DNA of 64,000 nt. Source: Isosphaera pallida ATCC 43644 (lineage in GTDB: Bacteria > Planctomycetota > Planctomycetia > Isosphaerales > Isosphaeraceae). The stretch's first letter is position 1. Each line of letters opens with the position of its first letter. The position numbers and the translations under genes were made by a program. The notes beneath the pieces are model-generated. The model worked only from the letters and a program-made list of their open reading frames with translations, was not told the DNA's origin and ran no database searches. This document shows, one piece after another, positions 45,467 through 53,211 of the stretch. The stretch spans positions 1,550,001 to 1,614,000 of the forward strand of contig NC_014962.1 of NCBI RefSeq assembly GCF_000186345.1. Reading direction: 5' to 3'.

Positions 45467-46462
45467 TTAGACGCGATCGGGGTCAAGACCAAGATCCCGG
45501 TCGTCGTCCGAAACGTCGGAGTGGCCATCCCCAGCCCTGATAGCGGGGTTGTCCCTGTTCGTGGTCGGGGAACTGCTGGGCGACTCGACCAGTTCGTCGG
45601 CGAGCGTCACGTCGTCGCGGGACAGGACACCACCGGACTGGGTTATGCTCAAGGCGTCGAGGTAAGCGAGCAGTTCCTCGGCTCTGGCCGCGCCTTGGGT
45701 CAGGGCGCGCAGGGTGAACCGCAGCACGGGACGAGTGGCGGGGGGATCGGGTGCGTTGGGGTCAGGTTCGTAGTCGAGTCTCAGGTCGAGCAAGGACTCC
45801 TTGAGGTCGATCGTGACGGGTTGGTCGTGGGGACGATCGGGCCGGGACCGAACCAATGGCGCGGTGGGGGCCTGAAGCAGCGAGGCGATCGCATGTTCAA
45901 CGCGGCACGGATCGGGTGCTGCGCAAAGCGTTCGTCCCGGGGCCAGCCGCAGCTTGATGCCGGGTCCCAGACGTCCGTCATAAAACGTGGGGTCGGTAGA
46001 GGCGACTGAACGCTCCGGCCAGCGGACCGAGTAGACCGCCCACACGGGATGGCCAGCACGCCCGGGGGCCAGGTCGCGCTGGTTGGTCGGTCCTTCCAAA
46101 AAGCGAAGACCTTCAGGGGCCTGAGCCTGGAGCCGTCGCGCGGTCTCCTGAGCCGAGAGCGGCTCGGTCAGGCTCAGTTCCAGAGGCTCGCGACGTCCTT
46201 CCACACCCAGACCTAGGGGCAGGGGGAAGACCAATTTAGGACGGGGGTTGTAACCTTGCGAATAAGACATCGGCAACTCGGCTCGCCTCAACATCCGTTC
46301 GAGGCAACGCATGAGATCATGGTGACTGATGAACCGAAGATCGCCGGTTTTGGCGAACCGAAGGCGAACTCGGGTGACGGCGGGACGTTCACCGCCGAGG
46401 GGGGGGAGCGCCGGGGCGGGGAGGTGCCGCGCGCCGGTTTCAGGCGAAGCGGGCACGGTCAT
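45467..46462 (-). CDS. DUF2344 / TIGR03936 family protein
   Basis: A predicted 331-residue DUF2344 protein. Residues about 30-260 carry the signature RLRFAKTGDLRFISHHDLMRCLERMLRRAELP, then SQGYNPRPKL. In many bacteria this module is fused to or encoded beside a radical SAM protein and often lies next to RNase E/G, as it does here. It contains no CxxxCxxC itself, and no radical SAM gene is present in the window. The ATG at 46462 overlaps the ptsI stop (ATGA), so translation is coupled. The C-terminal 70 residues are an Asp/Ser-rich tail. The biochemical role of the family is unknown; association with RNA or tRNA modification is speculative. Confidence 0.87.
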   Translation of the reverse strand: MTVPASPETGARHLPAPALPPLGGERPAVTRVRLRFAKTGDLRFISHHDLMRCLERMLRRAELPMSYSQGYNPRPKLVFPLPLGLGVEGRREPLELSLTEPLSAQETARRLQAQAPEGLRFLEGPTNQRDLAPGRAGHPVWAVYSVRWPERSVASTDPTFYDGRLGPGIKLRLAPGRTLCAAPDPCRVEHAIASLLQAPTAPLVRSRPDRPHDQPVTIDLKESLLDLRLDYEPDPNAPDPPATRPVLRFTLRALTQGAARAEELLAYLDALSITQSGGVLSRDDVTLADELVESPSSSPTTNRDNPAIRAGDGHSDVSDDDRDLGLDPDRV

Positions 46463-48471
46463 GGGGACTCGTTGGCCTCCGGTTGGGGGGAAGTCGTGGA
46501 CAGGCGCGTCGAGGGGGAGGGCGAGGCATGGTCGGTGACCAACGACGAGGTCGCCAGTTCGCCGCTTTCCTCGTCGCCTTCGCACTCGTTCTCAAACACG
46601 TCGCGCACGAGGGTCTCGCGGAGTAGCGACTCGACTTCGCTGGCCAAGTCGAGGTTGCGGGCTTGATGGGCTAGGGCTTCCAGATCGGACATGCGGACCC
46701 GGCGCACCAGGTCTTTGATGACGCCGATGCGTTGGGGCGGCATGCTCAAGGACCGCAGTCCGAGTCCCAGCAGAACGAGGACCGATTTGGGATCACTACC
46801 CATTGCGCCGCAGACGGTCAATTCGGTGTCGTGTTCTCGAGCGGCCGCCACCACCAGGGCGATGAGACGCAACACCGAGGGGTCCAATCCCGAGGAGAGG
46901 TCGGCCACCAGGGGGTTAGCCCGATCCACTGCCAGGGTGTACTGGACCAGGTCATTGGTACCGATCGAGAGGAAATCGGCTTCGCGGGCCAACTTGTCGG
47001 CGATCAGGGCGGCGGAGGGAACCTCGATCATGGCTCCTAGGGGAGGGAGCGGGTCGGGTGGCGTATCGCCGCGGGCGCGGAGCTCCTCGGCGGCTTGGAC
47101 CACCAGCGCCCGAGCCTGACGAAACTCGCTCAAAGTGGTGACCATCGGAAACAGGATCCGCACGTCCCCCAAACGCGCAGCGCGGAGCACGGCGCGAAGT
47201 TGGAGCTTGAACTCCTCGGGATCGCGAAGCGAGCGGCGTAGCGATCGCAATCCCAAACAGGGGTTGACTTCCTCGACTCGATGACGTTGGAGACCGTTGA
47301 CGCGAGCGACCGGAGACTTGTCGGCCCCCAGGTCGAGGGTGCGGATTGTGACCGGGCGTCCCTCCAGCGCGCGGACGACCCGGGCATACGCTTGGAACTG
47401 TGCCTCTTCGTCGGGGGGGTGCGGGGCGTTGAGGAAGAGGAATTCGGAGCGGAACAGGCCGATCCCCTCCGCGCCCCGCTCCCGGCAATCATCGGCTTCT
47501 TCGGGGAACTCGATGTTGCCCAGGATCGACACGGCCACCTTGTCGCAAGTCAGCGCCGGCAGGATCGCCTGGCGGTCGGCAACGCGACGGCGACGAGCTC
47601 GTTTGTGAGCGAGACGACGGGCCTGGTTGCGGGTCGCCTCGTCGGGGTTGAGGATCAAAATCCCATCATCGCCATCGAGGATGGCTTCGCCACAGAGGGG
47701 AACCTGGTCCAGGAAGGGTCCCAACCCCACCACGGCGGGCAGACCCAACGCCGCGGCCACGATCGCGGTGTGACTGGAGACTCCACCGGCTTCGGTTGCG
47801 AATCCCAGGACGCGCCGCGGGTCCAACCGAGCCGTTTCGCTAGGACTGAGATCGTGGGCTAGGATCAGCACTGGCTCGTCGAAGATTTCCCAAGGGCGAA
47901 TCTGAGCCGATTCGGTTCCGGCGAGTTGGTCGAGGATGCGTTGTTCGATGTCCAACAGGTCCGCGGCGCGGGCGGCGAGATAGGGGTTGCTGGTTCCCAA
48001 TGCTCGGAGACGCTCAGCATGACGTCGGAGCACCTGAACCACCGCGCCCGCGGCATCAATGGTTTGGGAGCGGATGACCTCCTCGGCCTCACGTTGGAGG
48101 GAGGGATCGGCGATCATCGAGGCGTGGACCCGCAGGATGTCGGCATACTGGGTCCCTAACCGGTCCCGAGCCTCGTTGACCGCGTCGGAGGTGGCCCGGG
48201 CGGCTTCGGTCAACGCCTGAGCCAGACGTTGGATTTCCGAATCCACCTGATTCGGCTCGATGCTGCGTACCGTTTGTCCGGGTGTGCGGGGATCCAGGGC
48301 GATCACTGGACCGATTGCCAAGCCGGAGCCAACCGCCAGACCGACGAACCGCTTGGGGGCGGCACCACCGTGACGACGGCCCCCTCCACCCGAGGTCATT
48401 GACGCGGGGGAAGGCGATGGGACGGGGGGGCGTTCCCAAATCGAGGAGATCGACCAGTCGTGGGAGTTCAT
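46459..48471 (-). CDS. ptsI: PTS enzyme I (PEP-protein phosphotransferase)
   Basis: A predicted 670-residue EI that transfers phosphate from PEP to HPr. The phosphorylated histidine is His234 in GGVSSHTAIVA. The PEP-binding C-terminal domain has GLFRSEFLFL, TLDLGADK, ATG-like SIGTNDLVQYTL and the catalytic Cys554 in TVCGAMGSD. Overall length and order fit the family, with extra tails: about 30 residues of Gly/Ser-rich lead and about 45 acidic/Ser residues at the end. Its start codon overlaps the HPr stop (ATGA), and its stop overlaps the start of the DUF2344 gene (ATGA). No sugar-specific EIIB or EIIC is in the window, so a regulatory circuit is likely. Confidence 0.95.
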   Translation of the reverse strand: MNSHDWSISSIWERPPVPSPSPASMTSGGGGRRHGGAAPKRFVGLAVGSGLAIGPVIALDPRTPGQTVRSIEPNQVDSEIQRLAQALTEAARATSDAVNEARDRLGTQYADILRVHASMIADPSLQREAEEVIRSQTIDAAGAVVQVLRRHAERLRALGTSNPYLAARAADLLDIEQRILDQLAGTESAQIRPWEIFDEPVLILAHDLSPSETARLDPRRVLGFATEAGGVSSHTAIVAAALGLPAVVGLGPFLDQVPLCGEAILDGDDGILILNPDEATRNQARRLAHKRARRRRVADRQAILPALTCDKVAVSILGNIEFPEEADDCRERGAEGIGLFRSEFLFLNAPHPPDEEAQFQAYARVVRALEGRPVTIRTLDLGADKSPVARVNGLQRHRVEEVNPCLGLRSLRRSLRDPEEFKLQLRAVLRAARLGDVRILFPMVTTLSEFRQARALVVQAAEELRARGDTPPDPLPPLGAMIEVPSAALIADKLAREADFLSIGTNDLVQYTLAVDRANPLVADLSSGLDPSVLRLIALVVAAAREHDTELTVCGAMGSDPKSVLVLLGLGLRSLSMPPQRIGVIKDLVRRVRMSDLEALAHQARNLDLASEVESLLRETLVRDVFENECEGDEESGELATSSLVTDHASPSPSTRLSTTSPQPEANESP

Positions 48472-48833
48472 GGCGCACGACCCTCCACATTGGTGTCAGC
48501 TCCAGTGGGTGGAGCGGAGGGGTCGGAGGTGGTGGAACTGGGGTGCTCCTCTTCGTCCTCGTAAAACCGCGCCGCGACGAGTTGGGCCAGAGCCTCCAGG
48601 GCCGCTTCGGCGTCTGGTCCCCGAGCTTCCAGTTCCAGAATCGTTCCGCGTTCAGCGGCCAGCGAAGTCAGGTCCAGAATGCTTTTGCCGTTGAACGAAC
48701 CGCCCCGGTAATGGACGGTGATCTCTGCTTGAAAACGGGACGCCAACCGCACGAACTGATCGGCCGGGCGCAGGTGAAGGCCCAGGAAGTTGAGGATTTC
48801 CACCTGGCGACGGGCGACGGACGGTTCGGACAT
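48468..48833 (-). CDS. ptsH: HPr phosphocarrier protein
   Basis: A predicted 121-residue HPr. The phosphorylated histidine is His20 in GLHLRPADQF. The regulatory serine equivalent is Ser51 in NGKSILDLTSLAAERG. The fold region ends near residue 95. A tail of about 25 residues rich in Asp/Glu/Ser/Thr follows, absent from E. coli HPr. The serine suggests, but does not prove, control by an HPr kinase; none is in this window. The ATG at 48833 is preferred over the in-frame start at 48854. The stop overlaps the ptsI start by ATGA, so ptsH and ptsI are coupled. A 455-bp gap separates it from the EIIA gene. Confidence 0.93.
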   Translation of the reverse strand: MSEPSVARRQVEILNFLGLHLRPADQFVRLASRFQAEITVHYRGGSFNGKSILDLTSLAAERGTILELEARGPDAEAALEALAQLVAARFYEDEEEHPSSTTSDPSAPPTGADTNVEGRAP

Positions 48834-49288
48834 GCGCGACGACTCGGGCGGCAAGGGATCACGAAGAAGGGATCGCTGGGCGGGCTACTCGGTTCAACCG
48901 ACCAACTCGCAACGCATTGGCGACGCCAGGACTCGGCGACGCAGGTGCGGGACGCTCGCCCGAAAACTGAGTCGATCGAAGAGAACCGACTCCCGGAACA
49001 ACAACCATCATGCGGACGGGACAGGAAGTGGATCCGCGCGGCAGCAGAAGGTCAACGGAGGGTTGGTATCAACAGGTGTTTGGTCAGCGTCCACCATCCA
49101 CCGCACCAGGAAGACCACATCCCTCGCGGAAGCGCCAAGCGGCTGGGATCGTGCGTCAACCCGACGCGTTCCTTTTGGGAACCACCACTTGCCTAAGGGC
49201 AGGGACTCGCCTCCGGGGGAACCCAACCGCGTCGCCGAAGCTGACCACCAACTACGGAAGAGCTCCCCAGAAACCATAACCGATAGGG
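48834..49288. other. Intergenic gap, 455 bp, inside the PTS block
   Basis: This lies between the EIIA gene and ptsH on the same strand. No gene, terminator or promoter could be supported. Its size suggests ptsH may have its own promoter. Confidence 0.4.
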
Positions 49289-49768
49289 TCAACGGCCGAG
49301 CATCATCCCCTGTTCGGCTTCGAGAATGAGATCCCAAACCTGGGCGGGTGTTTTAGACTGCCGCAGCAGGTTGACGAAGTTCTCATCCTTCAAATGCCGC
49401 GTGATGTTTTCCAGCGCACGGAGATGATCGCCGGGTTGGTTGGGCGGGGAGATCAGCAGGAAGAAGACGTAGACCGGTTCGCCGTCGAGGGCGGCGAATT
49501 CCACTCCTTTGCGAGAAAGCGCCACCGCGCCGAGGAGCCGCTGCGCGGAGGGATGTCGGGTATGGGGAACGGCCACGCCTTGACCAATTCCGGTGGAACC
49601 GAGTTCCTCGCGGCTGAGGATCGCCTTGATGACGCTTTCAAAATCCTCTTCAGAAAGCAGTCCCGCGGTTAACAACCCGCGGGCGACTTCGCGAACCACC
49701 TCGGGTTTGGTGGTGGATTCCAAATCGACGGAGATCGCTTCACGAACCACAAAATCAGAGAGTTTCAT
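49289..49768 (-). CDS. PTS EIIA, fructose/nitrogen type
   Basis: A predicted 159-residue PTS EIIA domain of the mannitol/fructose/PtsN family. The phosphorylated histidine is His69 in GVAVPHTRHP. Flanking family segments are LSREELGSTGIGQG upstream and LLISPPNQPGDHLRALENI downstream. As a lone EIIA encoded near HPr and EI, with no permease domain, it resembles the nitrogen PTS output protein, which signals through its phosphorylation state. The ATG at 49768 matches the domain start; a longer frame to 49807 was dropped. It is the promoter-proximal gene of the block. What it regulates is unknown, and PtsN partners such as an rpoN gene are not in the window. Confidence 0.9.
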   Translation of the reverse strand: MKLSDFVVREAISVDLESTTKPEVVREVARGLLTAGLLSEEDFESVIKAILSREELGSTGIGQGVAVPHTRHPSAQRLLGAVALSRKGVEFAALDGEPVYVFFLLISPPNQPGDHLRALENITRHLKDENFVNLLRQSKTPAQVWDLILEAEQGMMLGR

Positions 49769-50753
49769 CCAGCGCAGCCCTCCAGGGCAATCGGGGCCGG
49801 ATCGCAACGCCGCGGGATTCGAGAATCGAAAGGCTCAACCCGAGCGTAACGAACCAAGCGGGGCGGTTCGAGGTCGGGTCGTCAACCGGTGGATCGAATC
49901 GCGTGGGGGGAGGTGTCGGGTTCATTCAACTCGACGCCCGGCGCGAGCCGGACACTCGCAACCGGGAGAGAGGTTGTGTTTCCGTGCGACGGCCTCGTCA
50001 TGGGTCGCCCTGACTCTCGACGCGTTCGGAGTCGAACGCAAACCCTTCGAGTCATGCCCGCAGGAGGCGGCGGAAACCGAGAGGAGTTGGGAAGCCAATG
50101 GCAATGAACCGGGAGCAACCTCCAGGACATCTCGACCAGACCTGATGGAATGAACGAATAGGGCGGACGAAAAGGCGCGACCCGAGGGGACGCGACGAGA
50201 CCGAAGCGATCGGCCTAGGTGATCGATGGGGATGGCAACATCCAAGGAGGACGGACCTTGACGACCAGATCCCGCTTTTCGGTCAAATGACCGTCGTCAG
50301 CCGCAACGTCGGGACGGACAATGACGGGTTGGTTGACGGAAAGACAGTCGGTCGTAGGGTTGGAGGTCCATCTCATCCTGGTGACAATCATGGGACTGGC
50401 GTGCGGGGCGTACCTTAGTCCTTCGCGTCCAACGGGTCCAAGCGGAGACCACCCAAGAAGCAATCCGTTCCGCCCGATTCGGGACTTGGATCACGGCCCT
50501 CTTCCCGCTGATTCCGGCCAAATCGGTCTGGCCGACCAACGTCGCCAAGTGGGCTGGGCGGTGGGATGAGGAATCTCGTCCGTGAATCGGGATGAGGGAC
50601 CTCGGACACGATGCGCTCAATGAGCGTCGAGCGTCACGCTCGGTTCCGAAGCCGTCTCGATAACGGTCACCCAACCATGAACGGGAACTGGACGAAGGGA
50701 AGGTTGCGAGGGACGCCACGATATTCCACCCTACACGGTGGCCACCATGTCGG
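49769..50753. other. Intergenic gap, 985 bp
   Basis: The longest gap in the window, between the EIIA gene and the phosphatase gene, both minus strand. Several frames of 70-160 codons overlap on both strands; all are Arg/Pro/Ser-rich with no family features. No tRNA or terminator was recognised. A small RNA cannot be excluded. Confidence 0.4.
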
Positions 50754-51524
50754 TCAAGGGGTTGGCCCATGCGGTTGAGAGGCCAGGGGGGGGAGGGCCT
50801 CTCCCAAAACCCGCTCGTGGTAGTATCGTTTCATCCGTCGGTAATCCGGCCCACGAGAGGCGGCGACGAGCCCGAAGGTTCGGTCGATTTCCGCAACCGC
50901 CTCGTCGAAACTCCAGCCGCAGACCTTCATTCGATACGCCATCTGGACCATCGACGCCCGATTGATACCGTGGTGGCAGTGAAAGAAGACCGGCTGATTG
51001 GCCGGATCGCCCACCACCTTGACCGCCTCGTCGATTTGATCGAAGAGGTCGCGGCCTTGCATGAATCGGCGATCGTCCACGATCGGCAGGTGAACCCAGC
51101 GAGCGCCGTGGGCCTCCACCTGCGCCTTCTCCCGAATGGCCAGCGGATGGTCGGCGGGATGAGCCAGGGCGACCACGGTTTTGATGTCATAGTCGTTGAG
51201 CAACCGGCTCATAGGCCAAGGCTTCTGCCAGGCTCCCCGATAGACTCGTCCCGGCTCGATCTCGGCGAACTGGGATAGCAGCACGTAATCGTGACCGTGA
51301 CGCCAGGCTTGCCACCCGGCCAGAACCGCCAACGCCAGCCAGGCGGTGAGCCGGATCGAACGCGGCAAGCTCAGCCAACGACCCCGGACGACCGACCACC
51401 CCCCCCTGTCGCACTCCGCACGAGGCGACGTGTGTGGTGGCGCGGCGGTCACTCGACCCGATCCGGTCGAGACGCCGTGGCGAAACCCGATCGAAGCGCG
51501 GTCGGTTTCGGGAGCGCTCGGCAT
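50754..51524 (-). CDS. Dual-specificity phosphatase, membrane anchored
   Basis: A predicted 256-residue protein-tyrosine/dual-specificity phosphatase. The active-site signature is HCHHGINRAS, with Cys183 and Arg189 (CX5R). A likely acid loop is DDRRFM. An N-terminal basic tail and a hydrophobic segment at about residues 57-72 (LTAWLALAVLAGWQAW) suggest a membrane anchor with the catalytic domain on one side. Substrates might be phosphotyrosine, phosphoserine/threonine or lipids; the sequence does not decide. The ATG at 51524 has AGGA about 10 bases upstream. The gene stands alone; the archease gene lies 360 bp upstream on the same strand. Remembered relatives occur in planctomycetes. Confidence 0.87.
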   Translation of the reverse strand: MPSAPETDRASIGFRHGVSTGSGRVTAAPPHTSPRAECDRGGWSVVRGRWLSLPRSIRLTAWLALAVLAGWQAWRHGHDYVLLSQFAEIEPGRVYRGAWQKPWPMSRLLNDYDIKTVVALAHPADHPLAIREKAQVEAHGARWVHLPIVDDRRFMQGRDLFDQIDEAVKVVGDPANQPVFFHCHHGINRASMVQMAYRMKVCGWSFDEAVAEIDRTFGLVAASRGPDYRRMKRYYHERVLGEALPPLASQPHGPTP

Positions 51525-51884
51525 GGTTCGTTTTTCCTACATAGAAAGACACGGAGAACCGGTTCACCAGTCGGAGGGGATCGTCGGTCCTCGACATCGA
51601 ATCGAATCGAGCAGCGATGGCAGACTAGCCTCGATCGGTTGGACCGACAACGCCGATTGCCTGGGTAGCGTTTCAAATAAGCCCAACACGCAACATCGAC
51701 CGTCGAACTCGGACAGTTCTCATGTTTTTGGACCAAGAGGTCGGGGGCTTCGGCGCGATCGATTCGACCGTCGCCATTCAACCGAGCTGACCCAGCGCTC
51801 AATTTGGTTCCAATCAAACGGGTCGGGGGCGGTCCCGGGTTCCGTTGGAACCCACCCCAGCAAGGGAAGCAATCCCCACTGAGC
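51525..51884. other. Intergenic gap, 360 bp
   Basis: This lies between the archease gene end and the phosphatase start, minus strand. No gene or motif was recognised. Confidence 0.4.
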
Positions 51885-52307
51885 TTAGATGTCCAAAATG
51901 AATCGCGCGGTCCATCCTTGGTCGGTTCGACTGAGCTGAAAGTCGTGGCGGGTCACCGCCTTGACTTCGTGATCCAGGAGATGACGGTGAGGATCGATCG
52001 GCTCGCCGAGCAGTTCGGCAGTGAGACTTTTGCCGTGCTCGGCCACCTGGACCTGGAACATGGCGTAAACCCGTTGGCGGGTTTCGACGCGGAAGATCAA
52101 CTCCGACAGCCAAGCCATCAGTAGCTCTTCGGGCGAGTCGGCCCTGAGGCTGACCGACTCGACCACTTCGGTTCGCACCTCGTGCCGATTCGCCACCACA
52201 TAGTCCATCAATCCTTGCGCGCAGGTTCGAAACAGGTCGTCCAAATCACGTCCGTGAACCTGGAGACCGACATCGGCGGTGTGGTCCAACAGTTCGATTG
52301 TTCCCAT
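51885..52307 (-). CDS. Archease
   Basis: A predicted 140-residue archease, a small metal-binding protein that helps the RNA ligase RtcB complete its guanylylation cycle. The family start IELLDHTADVGLQVHG carries conserved metal-ligand Asp/His. The later LLDHEVKAVTRHDFQL contains the second conserved His/Asp region, and the ending ARFILDI carries the terminal Asp. The ATG at 52307 is clear. No rtcB is present in the window, so the partner must be elsewhere or the protein has another role. It stands divergently from the secretin gene, 904 bp away. Confidence 0.93.
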   Translation of the reverse strand: MGTIELLDHTADVGLQVHGRDLDDLFRTCAQGLMDYVVANRHEVRTEVVESVSLRADSPEELLMAWLSELIFRVETRQRVYAMFQVQVAEHGKSLTAELLGEPIDPHRHLLDHEVKAVTRHDFQLSRTDQGWTARFILDI

Positions 52308-53211
52308 TGTCGGTTAGGCACCCTGGGAGAATCGCCCGCTGCCCTCCTAGAACGAGACAGGGGTGGGGTTGCGAGAATCAATCCGAGAAACGCGATTGGC
52401 GCGGACGGACGGTGATTTGGCAAGTCCCCGGCTGATTTTTGGAAAGATTTCCAAAACGTTCTCAAAGTCAACCGCCGTGTGGACGATGCAATCTGTAGCG
52501 ATTGCGCCTGGAGTCCCGAAAAAGACGGTTCAATCGATCGAAGCGAGGCCGAATCGAGAGATTGGCGTAGCTGGATCGAGGCGGACCGACCAAGCTCAAA
52601 TGGACTCGCAGGGCGCGATCTGGATGGAATCGGCTTTCCCCACCTTCTACCAGATGACGAGGCGACCCGCCGTGGCAGACCTGAATGTTGACCCCCAACC
52701 GGTGGCCGGTGAACAGCGAACCGAACTCGGGCATGGGGATCGGATCCGCGGGGAGGGCCGCTGCCGTCGGGAAGGAACCACACGGATGGAGGAGACCCTC
52801 ATCGACCGCGAACCGGACGGAACCGACTGGCACCAGTCGGTTGCGATTGACCGACCGATGGGATGCCAGTATCACAACGCCCCGACGAAGCCCTTGGTCT
52901 TGCCCGGTTCGAACGGGTCCGACTCCAAGGCCGGCGGGCCAGCCAAACTCGGAACCCCGACCGCTGGGATGGAACCCACTGGTCGGGATGCCGGACCGAT
53001 CGCGCCCGCGGGCGGATCGGATCGTCAGTCGTCTTTGTTTTCCTGGCGGGACTTGTCGGAGCGATCGGCTTCGACTCCCGGGTGGGGTTGGGATCAAGGA
53101 TGGATCGAGTGTCTGCCGCGGGGTCGCCGCGAGGGATCGTCCCACGGGACGGCTCTCCGCTCCGGTCGTCAGGAGAACGGCCGGCCGACTCGTCGGCGAA
53201 AGGAGGTCGCG
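52308..53211. other. Intergenic region, 904 bp, upstream of secretin
   Basis: The secretin frame is open back to 52363, but the sequence upstream of 53212 is not protein-like and precedes a signal peptide, so it is treated as non-coding. Competing minus-strand frames (52468-53454) also lack family features. A regulatory leader may lie here. Confidence 0.45.
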
